A DNA stretch of 64,000 nucleotides. Source: Calendula officinalis (taxonomy: Eukaryota > Streptophyta > Magnoliopsida > Asterales > Asteraceae). The translations under genes and the position numbers were made by a program. Position 1 is the first letter of the stretch, and the number at the start of each line of letters is the position of its first letter. Where the stretch lies: NCBI GenBank assembly GCA_963853835.1, contig OY970820.1, positions 23,439,873 to 23,503,872 of the forward strand. The letters run 5' to 3'. Below are positions 35,093 to 51,075 of the stretch, one piece after another. The notes under the pieces are model-generated. The model ran no database searches and had not been told where the DNA came from. It saw only the letters and a program-made list of their open reading frames with translations.

Positions 35093-37298
35093 TTCTTCTG
35101 GGCCTCAACCTCTTGCCGCAGACAATTGTTCTCAATTAATGTTCGTGCCAGATTTCGCTCAACATCCTTAAATTGTAGTTCTTTCTCAATAGCCGAATCC
35201 TCTAGCTCGGCAGTACGAGCGGAAGAAGATTGGTTCTGTTTCTCCAACTCCTGAGTCGACCTTTTCGTCTCGTTTAACTCAGAGGACAGCTCCAAAAGAT
35301 CCTTCTTCAATTCAGCATTTTCATTACTGACGGCAGCAAGAGACTCGGACAGTTTTTTTTTTCTTCTAGCTCTTTTTCGTGTAAGAACTTACATTTTTCG
35401 ATCAACTGGGTAGCTTGAGCAAGAGAATCGTCACGTTCCGATAAATGTTGTTGATACCGTAGGGATCGAGCCTGCAACTCAGACACAACTTCCATAGTGC
35501 TTAGCAAATTCGTTTTCACTTTCAGAAAGGCCTCCTCGCTTGATAGTTTGCCCAGATCCAATAAAACCGGAGCGGGAACAGGAGTTGTTGATGAAGTTGC
35601 AACCACAGGTGTGACAACCACCTTCGGAGATAGGGATGGACCTGCGGAGATGGCCAAAGCTTCCGTAGCAGGAGAGATTTTGGCAGTACCAGTTTGTTTA
35701 ACAGGAGCAGTTTCTGTCAAAAATATAAAAAAAAGAAAGAAAGAAAGGTCAATATAAGGTATAAGCCAACACGCAAAATTTGTACAAAAAAAAAACAACA
35801 AAAAAAACCTGGAGTGGAACGAGCAGGAAGCGACGACTGACTCTTTGTAGATGGAGTAGGGGAGCTTTGAGTCATTGAGGATGACCTGCCTCCCGTACGA
35901 AGCATCCTGCTGCCAAACATCGCTAATGCAGAAGCACTAGATGGTAAAGAAGGGAACTTCCAAGGAACAGTTGTTGTGGTTTGAGAAAGTGGAACGGATA
36001 CACTGGTGGTAACAATCGAGGGAATAACTAAAGATGCAGGAGTAAAAGAGACCGCCAACAAAGGCTCCGGCACCGTCGAAGCAGGTACAACAACATCCGA
36101 AACAATCACGTCCTCCGATAAATCTACACATAAGCACACACATGAATAAAGATGATAAGTTTCAAACATAAATATAGTCGTCTCTCTTACCTTCGAGAAA
36201 GGCCCTACGACGTTTGGGAGAGGACGTTTGAACTTCTTCACGAATTTTCCGTATGCGACCTGATCGATCCCGTGAGGAGATATTCTTCATAGTGCGAGTT
36301 TTGGGAGGCTTCTGTAGTTCTGCTTGTGAATCATGTATCATTGTGTCCTCAGTGCTAAATTCCATACCCGTGGAAGGGTCAATGTCGACACCAAGAACAA
36401 CTATGAGCTCTCCGGTGGACCTTGGTTCAGAAGCCTCAGGCTCCGGAGTGCCCTCAGAACTCTCTCTTTCTTGGGGAGGAAAGAATGGTATGAGGGGGCC
36501 ATTAACAAAAGTGATCCTACCTTCTGGTGGTTTGCTCTTATCCATCTTCAAGCGTGTTAGAAAAGATACATCCTGATCGTTAATGCGCCAAATAGGACGC
36601 ACACGCTGGCTCAAGTAAAAAGGGCTTAAGTCAGCCATTCCGAGGAAGACTTCGTCTGGATCCTCCCATTCTAGCTTAGTTGTAGAAAGACTTTTTACAT
36701 AACTGCTCTCTTCAGAAGAAAGCTCAGGAAGAGGGTCAGACGGACGACCAGTAACTGTCCCCCAAGGAAGGATGATATCGTTAAAAGCTGACCGATGAAC
36801 ATAGAAGAAGCCAAACTTCCAGTCATGAATAGAGTCCTTCAGACCCAAGACACATTCAACTTGCCCTTGACGGTGAGCAAAACCAGTCCAGTCACCACGA
36901 CCGGCAACAATGTAAAAAAAGCGGAATAACTTGATAGACAAAGGGATTCCCAAAGAGCGGCACAACATAATGAAACCGACGATCTTACGTAAAGCATTTG
37001 GGGCAAGTTGAGAGATATGCAGACCAAAGTCTCGAAGAAGATCAAGCACAAAAGGATCGATGGGGAAACGAAGACCACCTTGGAGAAATTGAAGATATAC
37101 GGGTTCGAACCCCTCAGGGGAAGACCTGATGGTATCGGTACCACTAGGAAGACGGAGCTCGAAGCGAGAATCGACATTATAGTCGGATGTAATCTTGGCC
37201 AAATCATCGGCCTTTAAGGTACTAAACGTATTCATAGCCGTCCGTTTGCTCCGCGCCGCTTTGTCAGTCTTCTCTTTTGTCATTTTGTCTTTCCTCAT
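34939..37298 (-). pseudogene. Antisense three-exon ORF, 'putative gypsy type transposon' family
   Basis: The first exon, from 37298 to about 36200, encodes a domain (G-F-E-P-V-Y-L-Q-F-L-Q-G-G-L-R-F-P, then P-N-A-L-R-K-I-V-G-F and W-K-.-.-F-F-Y-V) like the Pfam 'putative gypsy type transposon'/Transposase_28 proteins (family assignment from memory). A donor CTCGAAG/GTAAGA and acceptor TGTGTAG/A at about 36126 lead to a Ser/Thr/Pro/Val-rich exon ending near 35812. An acceptor TTTTGACAG at about 35715 opens an exon with a C-terminal coiled coil (L-S-S-E-L-N-E-T-K-R-S). One frameshift lies in the T-run near 35350. The frame finally reads into LTR sequence and stops at 34939, so the true C-terminus was lost in the deletion. 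Function unknown. Confidence 0.75.
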
Positions 37299-37566
37299 AG
37301 CAATGGAAACACAATCTCACAAAGGGGAAAAAGAGGTAAGGAGAAGAGAATGGAAGCGGAAAGGAAAGGCGTGTAGTACTTATGAAGAAGGAAGGCCAAA
37401 CGGTGAGGAGATTGCCTACAGTTCATAGCCCAACGGTCGGAAGCTAGAAAATAGGTAACGGTAACTTGATTATCGCAACGGTAATATTTTAGGAAGAAGG
37501 CAGAGAATAAAGATAATAGTTAAAGCAAAATATACACGCCGAAATTTACCTTTAACTAAGGGGACT

Positions 37567-38154
37567 TGATAACGTGTCATATCTCCATATTAATATACCG
37601 GATCTCCGGAACGTATGCATGGCTCGAAGGCATGCAGAACCAAGAGACGCGGGAAAATGCACAAGAGGACAACGGAGGTAAAACTAACAACTCCCGAGGT
37701 TTGGTTTGCGTAAGAGGAATTCAAGGAAGAACACATGCGCATTAAATGCGAGCGGCGTCGAAGATCGTCTCAGACGAAATGACATTGTTTTGTCCAACGG
37801 TTAAGCGATCTTGCCTTCAAGCTATGGTCCGGAAGGTCCAAGAGTGCCTCATGCGGAAGAGGGAAAACCACTTCTCCCGCCCAAATACATTTCCTATAAA
37901 AAGGGTCCTTCGGTAAGTATCACACGCATTCAATTCACTCTTCTCATTCCATAATACTCCTCATTCCATATTGTGATTATGTCGTTAACTCACTTACGAC
38001 AGGAAACCACGATATAAATACTGACTTAGGCATCGGAGAGCCTTCACGAGGAAATCCTCGTGAGGCTTCCTGACTAGAGTTCTTGGTTGTGATTGTGCAG
38101 GTTCTAAGCTTCGACGAAACAACACTCCGTAGTCGGAAAAATCCAGTCGCAACA
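37567..38154 (+). repeat. Right LTR, full length (588 bp)
   Basis: TGATAACGTG...GTCGCAACA, followed by the target duplication CATAC. Confidence 0.85.
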
Positions 38155-38159
38155 CATAC

Positions 38160-42022
<3,863 letters not shown>

Positions 42023-42029
42023 ATATATA

Positions 42030-42536
42030 TGTCAGGATTGAATAACTCAATAAGTTATTGAATAAGAACAATGTAAGAACACAGATCTACTCAACAATAG
42101 AAGTTACAGCGGATTAATACTATGTTGATTGACTAAGAACAATGTAAACTGTAAATCGAATAACAATTAATAAGAACACAGTTTATCACAAAAAGCTTCA
42201 ATGTATATTAAATATCGATAATACATACGTACGTTTACAATTCGTAAGGAACTATATATAATAGTCCTTGAAGCCTAACATTATACCCTAGTTATTCTAA
42301 GACTAGATTACAATTAAATTACAAAAAGATTTAAATTCTAAACTAAATCTGCGAATATCTCGGACACGATCAGCTCCATGTATCGTCATCAATAGTAAAC
42401 ATGATCTCAGTAGTAAGTCCAAGATCAGTAGTGTTTCTTGTAATTCTGCCCCATCAGTACTAACTTGTATATCAGTATTAAGTCTTCTTTATTAGTACAA
42501 ACTGCAACATCAATAATAGATCATTTATATCCCAAC
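42030..42536 (-). repeat. 3' LTR of the outer element (507 bp)
   Basis: Element-strand ends TGTTGGGATATAAAT...TTCAATCCTGACA; homologous to the LTR at 4339-4821. It abuts ATATATAT on the left, so the element probably inserted in or beside the (TA)n tract of the foldback MITE. Confidence 0.85.
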
Positions 42537-42549
42537 AATCTCCCCCTAA
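42537..42549 (-). promoter_or_regulatory. Polypurine tract of the outer element
   Basis: Minus-strand TTTAGGGGGAGAT directly before the LTR, as in element B. Confidence 0.8.
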
Positions 42550-42756
42550 ACTTGTTAATTCACTTTTAATTAATCAAGTTTCCTTTTTCTTTCTCTTTTC
42601 TCTTCTTCTCTTCTAAATGTTTAGCTCTTCTTTCATCACCTTCTTTTATTTGTTGATTTATTAATCTTCTCTGTTCAATGATAAACTTGATGTTCTTCTT
42701 ATTAAAATAGTTATATTTTTCTGAGAACATTAAAGCATCATGAGGTCTGATGAAGG

Positions 42757-43891
42757 TGAAGGGTTTCATTGTACCTGATCGACCCATAGGACCGACCACC
42801 TAGTATGCTTGGTTCGAACCTTGCTGACCAAGAACATGAACTTGTTCTTGACCGTTAAAACCAACTAGCTGATTTAATCCCTAAAAGCAGAAGTGGGATT
42901 AAACCTAATCCTTAAACCCTAAAGGATTGGGATGTTAGAAATCTAGATTAGATTAACAAGAAAGAAACCTTGTACGAAAAACTCGAACACACACATACTT
43001 GTGTGTGTTCGTCGACTACTACAAAGAACCCTAGGGTTCTTGGTTCGACTTCGAACAAGAGGGAGAAGAGGAAGAGTGTTCCATGAAACATACATTGGTT
43101 AGTGCTTAAGATAGATCCACTGATGATGAACACGACGAGCGATCCTCTAGATGATCACTTGCAACGATCTTAGATCTTCAAGACTTGAAGAACACGAAGA
43201 ACGAACGAAGAACACGAAGAACACAAGACTTGTGTTCTTGGTGTTTCGGCCGAATAGGAGAGGGGGAGAGGGGATAGATTTCGTGTAGGGTTGCAAGGAA
43301 CGATTAGGTTTAAATGAAACCTTAAGCCTTCTATTTATAATAGAATAAGTTTCATTTAAGTCCTTCTAGTTTAATTAAGATTAATCTCTTAATTAAACTT
43401 ATCCTTTTACACTTCCATCCCTTATAGTTTAACTAGTTTATTATTGTTGCACTTAACTACTAAATGTCTAGTACTAATACACTAATAATTCGGTACCCAT
43501 ATACACGAATCATACATACTTGTATTTATACTTTTAATAGTTAATTAGATAATAACCTTTATATAATTTGCACAACAATATTATCTAATTACTATATGAT
43601 TTAATAGCTTTAAATCATATCATGGATAATCTGTAATTAACGCATTGCATATTTACTCAACTAGTAAATGTACAACTACTTGTATTAATTAGTTAGTTAA
43701 AATAATCTAGTAATAAGTTAAACTTAACTTAATACTTAACTGATTCATAATGACTATTATGAATCATTCCTCTTCGTAGTATCATTGCATAACTTGCTCG
43801 TATTACATGCACTCACCGGTGTGACCATTAAGTGTTTCGTAGGCATGGATGTATCATCATAGGTTGACTAATTGTGCACATAAATCCTTCA
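42757..43891 (-). repeat. 3' LTR of the gag-only element (1135 bp)
   Basis: Pairs with 53989-55097. Contains the perfect hairpin TGATTCATAAT-GACT-ATTATGAATCA near 43740, and GATTTAATAGCTTTAAATC near 43599. Confidence 0.92.
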
Positions 43892-46336
43892 GACTCCCAC
43901 TTGTGCAAGTTCGTAACCTTTGTTTTAATAATACGAGCTAAGTGGCCTTCTAGATGGGCATGTAGGTAACCAACCCCATAAAAACAGCTTATGTAACCCT
44001 GGTATAGTTTTGTGAAAAACTCCTAATAGCATCTCCTAGTAAAGAACACTCCGTCTTTACTTCTTGGGTAACGTTGTTAGGTTCATCCCTTGCAGCACGA
44101 TATTTGTGATAACGAATACGAGCATGGTAGAAATTATCAACTCCTGTATTCGAAATCATTTCATGACTTCTTGATTCAAACTGTTGTGATAAACGACAAA
44201 GAACAAATCAGTTCATTTGGGCATGGCCATGCACTTTCCTGTTATCTCATCATGTCAAAGGACCCATAAATATCTCTCCTAAAGAGGAGGGGCAATTACC
44301 ATCTTGTTATATTTCGATTCAAAATACAACTTCCTTTGTACCCAGTATCGCCTCGTATGACAAACATATTTCAAAATTGTCTAAGTCGAACTAAAGCACA
44401 TTAGTCGTTGCATCCTAAACCAAATACCTCAGGCTTAAGGACAATCCTAGTGAACAATACTTTTGAATTTTTCAACCACGAAGTATTGTCATGGTGGTCA
44501 ATCCAATATTCGTTGAGTTCCAACAGAATATCACCGATATTTGGTTTACACAAAACTTGTGTAGCTATCTTCGAAGAACTTTCAAATCTACCACCAAATA
44601 CCGCGATGACGTTAATGTCCCATCAAGGTTCCCACCTAGACGAGTAGTCATTGATTTTGTATCTTTTTTTGAATAAAGAAACCTTTTATTCATGGATATT
44701 GTAAAACATACAAAGTCTGAATAAAAATGATTCTAACTCAAGTATTATTCCTCACTGGACATAGATACTGAATTATTACTCGATCATTACTTATTCCTTT
44801 TGTTCGTGTTGAATACTTAATGATTCTTACAACTTTAATTGTAACTTTATCAATAAACCAATCATTTCTATTAAACTAAAGACATAAGACGAGCATTTAG
44901 GAATACTACTACTTTTGTCTTTGCTAGATATTGTTCTTGCAACGATCTTGAACATATTCTAGTCTTTCCTTTTATGCAATTCGGTAAACGTAGGAGGATT
45001 GGAAAATAACTCCTTAGTTTCTTGAATTCTAGAATTCTCCTTGTAACTAAAGCCTCTTTTAGTTACTTGATTTGTAGATATATCTTTACTAGTTAAAGAA
45101 ATTTACTTAAATGATTATGTTATCCACTGGAGTGTGAACAACCTATTAGATATGCAATAATTAATCACAAGACTTGTGATCACTCTATTTGGTTTGCAAT
45201 AATCTAATTAATGATCATTTATTATTTCTCGTAACTCTTTGGCTAACGACTTGGTAAAACCTTGTTGTTAATGTCTTACTAACTTACTAAATTCATTAAC
45301 ATCTTTAATGAATTATGTTAGTCTTAGCTCCCACTCACTTTTATGGAATTTAAGCATCTCTTAAACTACTTTGACCTAGTCAATAACTTGTAGTTTAATC
45401 TTTTAAGAATTCTATCAATAATTAAGATCATCCTTTAGATTTGCTAATATCCAACATCCTTGTTTAGGGAATCATGACCTTTATTGATTAATGTATCTAA
45501 CAAGTATAAAACACTTGGAATGATACTATCAATTCTTAAACATATTAGTAATCTTTAAGAACTTTATTTAATGCCAAAGTCATTTCTTGGATTTCTCAAA
45601 TATCCATTGTTCCTATAAGAGAATTATGACTTGATTAAATAATGTATTTATTATAAGTATAAAAGACTTGCAATAATACCTTTTATTTCTTAAATACGTT
45701 AATATAGTTTGTTCCTTTTAAGAGTTCATCTAATGTCTAAGTCATTTTACTTGGATTTTACGAATAACCAATTATTCTTATTAGGGAATTATGACTTCAT
45801 CAAATCCTTTATTACAAGTATAAAAGACTTGTAATAATACTCTTAAAGTCTATCTTGATTATATCCAATATAATCATACTATATTAATACTAATAATTTA
45901 AAACTTTCTATCATAAGTAATGACTATTACTTAAGTTGTTTTAACTAAGTTCAATAACTTTTAAAACTTATGCTTCCATAAAACTTTTAAATACTTTCAT
46001 TAGAAAAACTTTCTAATTTACTAGTATCTAAATACCTTGAGCTATCAAGTCATTATTTATACAACTATCAAACAAATATATAACATGAAATATAAAGTAA
46101 ATCAAAACTTGATTTTACAATCTAGTCATAAACCATGACTAGGGTAATTATCGCACATGCACACAATATAATTCAACCATGGATTCGAAAATTTATTAAA
46201 ACCAAAGAAAAACTTGTTTTAACATAAAATAAAATTAGCCAAACAATAAAATGAAATTGTTTTACTGAATCCACAAAATACTGAATTATAAAAACTTGGT
46301 GCTCGTGGGATCATCACCATCTCATGTCGGTGGTCA
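43892..46336 (-). other. Non-coding 3' region of the gag-only element
   Basis: 2.4 kb between the gag stop and the 3' LTR with no pol domain on either strand. It contains many short inverted repeats, and a diverged repeat of about 150-165 bp listed separately. I see no clear polypurine tract directly at the 3' LTR (GGGAGTC only). Confidence 0.7.
45467..45850 (-). repeat. Three diverged units of 150-165 bp
   Basis: GGGAATTATGAC-type starts at about 45467, 45619 and 45784, each followed within about 60 bp by a hairpin such as TATTACAAGT-ATAAAAG-ACTTGTAATA (best in the third unit). Confidence 0.7.
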
Positions 46337-47323
46337 TCACTTTCCATCTCCTCCTGCAATAAACGATTGAAAAGTTAAATTACTCGTAATGTACTTTACA
46401 AGTATCTTAAAGTGATTAAGAAGTGTAGTTGTGTTACATGAGGAACTTGCGTTTCCTCCACTACCACTTGCACCCTTTGGACAATTCCTTTTCCAATGCC
46501 CAGTCTCACCACACTTGAAGCACCGATTCTCGGTCCTCGCAGTGTTAGGCTTAACCTTCTTGACCTTTTGTTTGACACCTTTACCATTTGGCACTCTTTG
46601 GTTAGGATAGGTTTTACCCTTTCCTTTACCACCATGCCCTTTTCTCTTCTTTCCACCGCCAACGCCATTACCGATCATAAGAACGTCCTTAGATTTGGTT
46701 CCCAAACTCAACTCAGCTGTCTTGAGCATGGAATGTAGCTCAGCAATGGAATTCTCCATATTATGCATGTTGTAGTTGACCACAAAAGACTTGTAGTCAT
46801 CAGACAACGAGTTAAGTATAGTGTCTGTTGCCATTTGCAACGGTATGGGGTGACCAAGTCTAGCGAGGTGATCCATGTGCCCTTTCATTTTCATGACGTG
46901 GGCACTCACCGGCGTTCCTTTGACCATCTTGCAAGAGTTGAAGGCTCGATTGATGTCAAACCTCTCAGTGCGAGCTTGCTCTTGAAACGAATCCCTAAGT
47001 TGCTGGATCATCTCAAATGCACGCACATCCATAAGTCCCGCTTGTAACTCAGGACTCATGGTGGCGAGCATTAGACAGCTCACATCGAGTGCATCACTGA
47101 CATGCTTATCATAAGCTTGCCTCGTTTCAGCTCTGGCATTAACAGCAGAGACATTTGGTACTGCTCTCTCCAAGACATACCACTTTCTCTCATGCCTGAG
47201 CACAATATGAAGATTGCGCTCCCAGTTGAGAAAGTTTGACCCAGTCAACTTTTCCTTTTCGAGGATTGAGCGAAGTGAGAGATTGTTGGTACTTGTTGTC
47301 GCAATCACGTTTGTTGCTGCCAT
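46337..47323 (-). CDS. gag: Gag polyprotein of the gag-only element
   Basis: Intact 328-residue frame from the ATG at 47323 (MAATNVIATTSTNNLSL). The N-terminal copia Gag motif L-T-G-S-N-F-L-N-W lies near residue 30. The UBN2-like helical domain (A-R-T-E-R-F-D-I-N-R-A-F-N, then M-K-G-H-M-D-H-L-.-.-L-G and I-L-N-S-L) covers residues about 60-200. A Gly/Lys-rich basic linker is followed by one CCHC zinc knuckle, CFKCGETGHWKRNC, near residue 270. After the knuckle, instead of the usual protease, the frame ends within about 45 residues. Known role: assembly of virus-like particles and RNA packaging. Integrity in an otherwise gene-less element suggests selection or recent activity. Confidence 0.9.
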   Translation of the reverse strand: MAATNVIATTSTNNLSLRSILEKEKLTGSNFLNWERNLHIVLRHERKWYVLERAVPNVSAVNARAETRQAYDKHVSDALDVSCLMLATMSPELQAGLMDVRAFEMIQQLRDSFQEQARTERFDINRAFNSCKMVKGTPVSAHVMKMKGHMDHLARLGHPIPLQMATDTILNSLSDDYKSFVVNYNMHNMENSIAELHSMLKTAELSLGTKSKDVLMIGNGVGGGKKRKGHGGKGKGKTYPNQRVPNGKGVKQKVKKVKPNTARTENRCFKCGETGHWKRNCPKGASGSGGNASSSCNTTTLLNHFKILVKYITSNLTFQSFIAGGDGK

Positions 47324-48609
47324 CTACAAATCAAACCCAATTTAATTAGTAATCATCAATAAACATTCTCTAAGATATATTATAAACCCATAATTAATAT
47401 TTTAGGCCTAGGATCCATATATCACATTCTCACTGCAAGGTTTGGGCACTTCCCGACGAGACATGCTGATTCTGGTAGGTAACATCCTTACCGATCATAT
47501 CAAGACTTGACATGATTCATAGGGGTCGTAGAATCTTTAGATTTATAATTTATTACAACCTTGTACAATCTAATTGTACATTTCTAAGTTATAAATAAAA
47601 TCTAGTATGTTTATTCTACTCAAGTACTTTTTGGGCCGGGACTCCCGATTATCACCAAAGTAGATCAGACCATCTAAGACAGTGCGATACTCTGCGCGGG
47701 GACTCCCGATTATCACAGAACCTTACGCTCCCTGACACTCGCAATGATTTGAATTCATATCTAAGGTTCTTTATCCTTACAATATGAATATCGTTTAACA
47801 AGTGAGGTGTTTCATTAGGTGGATAGTACTTAGATCTAAGATTTTCTTGGGTTTGTTTAAGTCTTAAACTAAACTTAAACCTTTATTCCAATCTTAATCC
47901 TTGTTTAAAAATGTGTGACTTGTGAAATGAAGGATTCTACAAGACACCTTTTTTTAAAAACTTAAGAACTATTATTTAAAACTTATAGTTTCAAGAATTT
48001 GCACGATTTTATATGTATACCAAAAACGAGGTGTACAAAACGTTTTACTAGGTTTTGTGAAAAACCTTATCTTATTATAAGACTAACTTGTTTTATCTTA
48101 CTTGAAAAACTTAAAACTTATGCTAAACTTTTAATTCTATTATGATTCATAAACTTGAATCATAAATCTAGTTTAACACACCTAGTTTTTTCACTTGTTT
48201 AATAATGAAATTAAACATTTGTTTTGACTTACTAGATTCGACCAAAACTTATGTCTTCGCGACACACTTATAAACTTTGTGATTTTCTTGTGTAGCTCCC
48301 ACTAGCTCCAACAACCATGATGGAACTTAAGCTAACACAATCACCGGTTTATACTTGGTGAAACTAATAAACTTATTATATAAAAACTATATATAATAAT
48401 TCTTTAGTTTGTTTAAACCTTTCTTACATTTAACTTGAACTAGTTAAATATAGATTATAAAGTTTTCTTGTTATTTTTCCTTGATCATTAATCTAGTATA
48501 TTACATGACTTGTAAAATACTTATATTATACTTGTATAATTATCTAGTTATAATAACTTATAACTTTATACACCTTATCTTACTACTTTATAATGCAAAT
48601 TGGACTTTT

Positions 48610-48760
48610 TAAAAAAGGAAGGTCTGAATTCAAACCTTCCTTAAATAGCAATGTCCTCTTAGCCCTAATGAATTAAAAAGCTGCTTCCTGCGAGATTCGA
48701 ACCCGGGTCTGTTTGATCCATACATAAACATCTTACCACTAAGCAAATAACCACGTTTGG
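48610..48760 (-). mobile_element. tRNA-like SINE or tRNA pseudogene
   Basis: Minus-strand A box TTGCTTAGTGG (48746-48736) and B box GGTTCGAATC (48703-48694), followed by a body with an AAGGTTTGAATTCAGACCTT inverted repeat. No confirmed target duplication. Confidence 0.4.
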
Positions 48761-49231
48761 TTACACTTTCCAAACACACAACAGTTATGACGCCAACTCA
48801 CTGTCAACAAATGCCTTAAATAAAAACGTCCACGAAAATTAAATGCTTAAAAATCCTTCTCCCTAATTTTATGTATGGATATTGCTTAAAAAATGCCCAT
48901 TGCTTAATTCATTATCAGTAACTCCCACCAAAACCATTGCAAGTCAACCCTTTAATGTCATCATTTGACCATTGCAACTTATAACGTGGAAAATATAACT
49001 CCTAAACGTATTACTTAACTAGCTTTCTAAGATTATAACAAAAACGTCCCCCCTCTAGATGTAACTTATCTTGACCGACATAGCCTAATATGATTGACCT
49101 TAAAATAAGAACATACCCGTACAGAAACTAATTACAACCATATCAAATTATAAACTACCAACCTTGCAATACTAAATCTTAAACCCGGGTTCGAATTTTT
49201 TATGTCTTCAATCACCCAATACGAAGCATCA

Positions 49232-51075
49232 ATGATCCAGGCACCACCACGACCGGATGAAGAAGTTGAGGTAACGTCTATTTGACTAAATTCATTGATC
49301 ATCATTCGTACTTTACAAATTTTTCGCCTTGTCTTTTGAAGGAATTTGATGGATATATTCCGATTGAAAACTTTGAAGACCACTCCTATCCTCAATTCTG
49401 GTACAAATGCAGATTTGTACGCGTTGAATATGTTTGGCTTGACCAAACACATAACAAACTACATTTGTTTCTACTTGACAGATTTGTAAGTTACTACTAT
49501 ATTCTGTGCCGCCATTTTATAGTTTGACTCATTTAATTTACGTTCCAATTTTGTGTTCAATAAAATACTAAATGTGATATTCATTTATAGATTACAAGTG
49601 AACCAATAAGTAACTATATTTACATATTTTGTTACTAGTAAGCATTTATTTCAGAGGCACAAATTTGCAGCGATGATCCCCCCCCCCCCCGGTTAGTTGA
49701 TGCATACAAAGGACGAAAATTACAAGGTGGTGTCTTTTCTTTAAAGTATTTCAAAATTGATTACAACGATCTCGAATACTTTCCACGCTTGGACAACTAT
49801 ACATTTGTTCGTAATGAAATGGCAATAATATTCACACCTAAATCCGAGCTTTCCGAGACTACGAATGTAGAAGATGCCTGGTTTCCCAAGTACCCGTTGG
49901 TCAGATCTCCCACATGGGTCTTGGATGATCACACAAGTCGTAAGATGTTGATTGGTACATCTACGCGTTCTTTTACCTTTTTTCCCCTTACAATGTTAGA
50001 TTTGTCAATGTGTGACTTTAAAAAAAAGGTGCTTTAACGTTTAAGCTTAATTACTAACCCTGTCACAGACGTTGCTGGAAACATGTCCAACGGTTGCTTT
50101 TTTTTTTCATCCGGTCGGATATCGTGTGCAATGCTACTGCATGATTGTCGGTAAGTCTTTATACCTAATTTATATGATGACCTCACTTAGGAATTAACTC
50201 ACTTAAAATGTAACATCCGTCAGGGGAAACCGGATCAAGCTCATCTTGTATCATATACCGGCAGCCACATCTACAATGATTGGAAGATCTGCTTCTGAAA
50301 ACATAACCATGTACGCAGCTCGCGTGAAACTGATTAGAACACAAACAGGTTAATTCCTATAATTTCGATATTCATTCTAATATCCATAATTTACGCCATT
50401 TGTATTGCCTGACATGCTATTTACCCATAAAATCTTTATACTTCTTTTGATTTGGTTATGTTTCAGTCAGCCATCTTGTTTCGACTGACGTTGCACACAT
50501 TGAGTTCAACCCGGTTATGCCAGAAGCATTTGCACTACAAAGCATAAGTCCGATAGTACAAAATGATGATTTCGTCGTTATGTGTGATGAAGAACCCGAA
50601 GTTGCACCCGACACTCAACCCAAAAGTTTTTTCACACGCTTACGAACTCCCCTCCCTAGAAATAAACGTATGTCGACTTTCCCACGAAATTTCTAAACAA
50701 AGGAATAAAGATGGAACACCAATAATTAATTGCATCATTTATCATTTATGTAACACAAATGATAAATCTTTTTTATATTATATTATGCTTTGCTTTAATT
50801 ATATAAATTACTCATTTCCCAATATCTCTGTTGCTGATTTCTCACACCATATTACGTATATTTTCTTTAACGTTTTCTACCATTTATTCTTTAACCGATC
50901 TTATTATGTTTTTATTATATCCCTTCTCTTATTACGTTTTATACGTATTCGCCATTTAATGCTTCAATTAATTATACTTCGGAAATCCAATTTTTTAGGG
51001 TTCTTGTACGTTACACGCATTAGAAGAGGGTCCAAATCTGAGGCTGATTTGGAGGAATTGATGCAAAACGTTTAA
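49232..51075 (+). pseudogene. RPA70-like OB-fold protein, seven exons, one C-run frame break
   Basis: Exons 49232-49270, 49342-49485, 49655-49954, 50069-50150, 50224-50348, 50467-50667 and 50999-51075 join with GT-AG introns in one continuous frame to a TAA. The exception is a 13-C run at 49678-49690, which shifts frame within exon 3. The model gives roughly 320 residues. Motifs resemble plant RPA1-like single-stranded DNA-binding proteins: F-W-Y-K-C-R-F-V-R-V-E-Y-V-W, L-H-L-F-L-L-D-R-F-R-H-K-F-A-A-M-I, L-V-D-A-Y-K-G, then R-K-M-L-I-D-V-A-G, where RPA homologues have an L-T-D-V-I-G motif. The C-terminus ends ...S-E-A-D-L-E-E-L-M-Q-N-V. The RPA assignment is by pattern only; an unrelated OB-fold protein is possible. 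It lies inside a Helitron, inside the gag-only retroelement. Confidence 0.55.

Larger units (their letters stand above)
34512..38154 (+). mobile_element. Deleted LTR element with an antisense spliced gene
   Basis: The two LTRs are direct repeats and the flanking duplication is CATAC (34507-34511, 38155-38159). Plus orientation is indicated by CTATAAAAA in the LTR (34839) and a purine tract AAGGGGACT just before the right LTR. The right LTR (37567-38154) ends GTCGCAACA, but the left copy matches only to 35092. The left LTR therefore lost its last 24 bp or so, together with PBS, gag and pol, in one internal deletion. The remaining interior is a minus-strand gene. I recall antisense extra ORFs of this kind from the Tat lineage of Ty3/gypsy elements, so that lineage is the inference. 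Confidence 0.82.

Noticed and set aside
36253..36576. Plus-strand frames of 75-107 residues over the antisense gene
   Set aside because: They are shadows of the minus-strand reading frame, which has the recognisable domain.
45467..45850. Decayed pol in the 3' region of the gag-only element
   Set aside because: I looked for integrase, RT and RNase H motifs on both strands from 43892 to 46336 and saw none.
49132..49452. Minus-strand 106-residue frame
   Set aside because: It overlaps exons of the plus-strand RPA-like gene, whose junctions are all in frame; no domain is seen on the minus strand.
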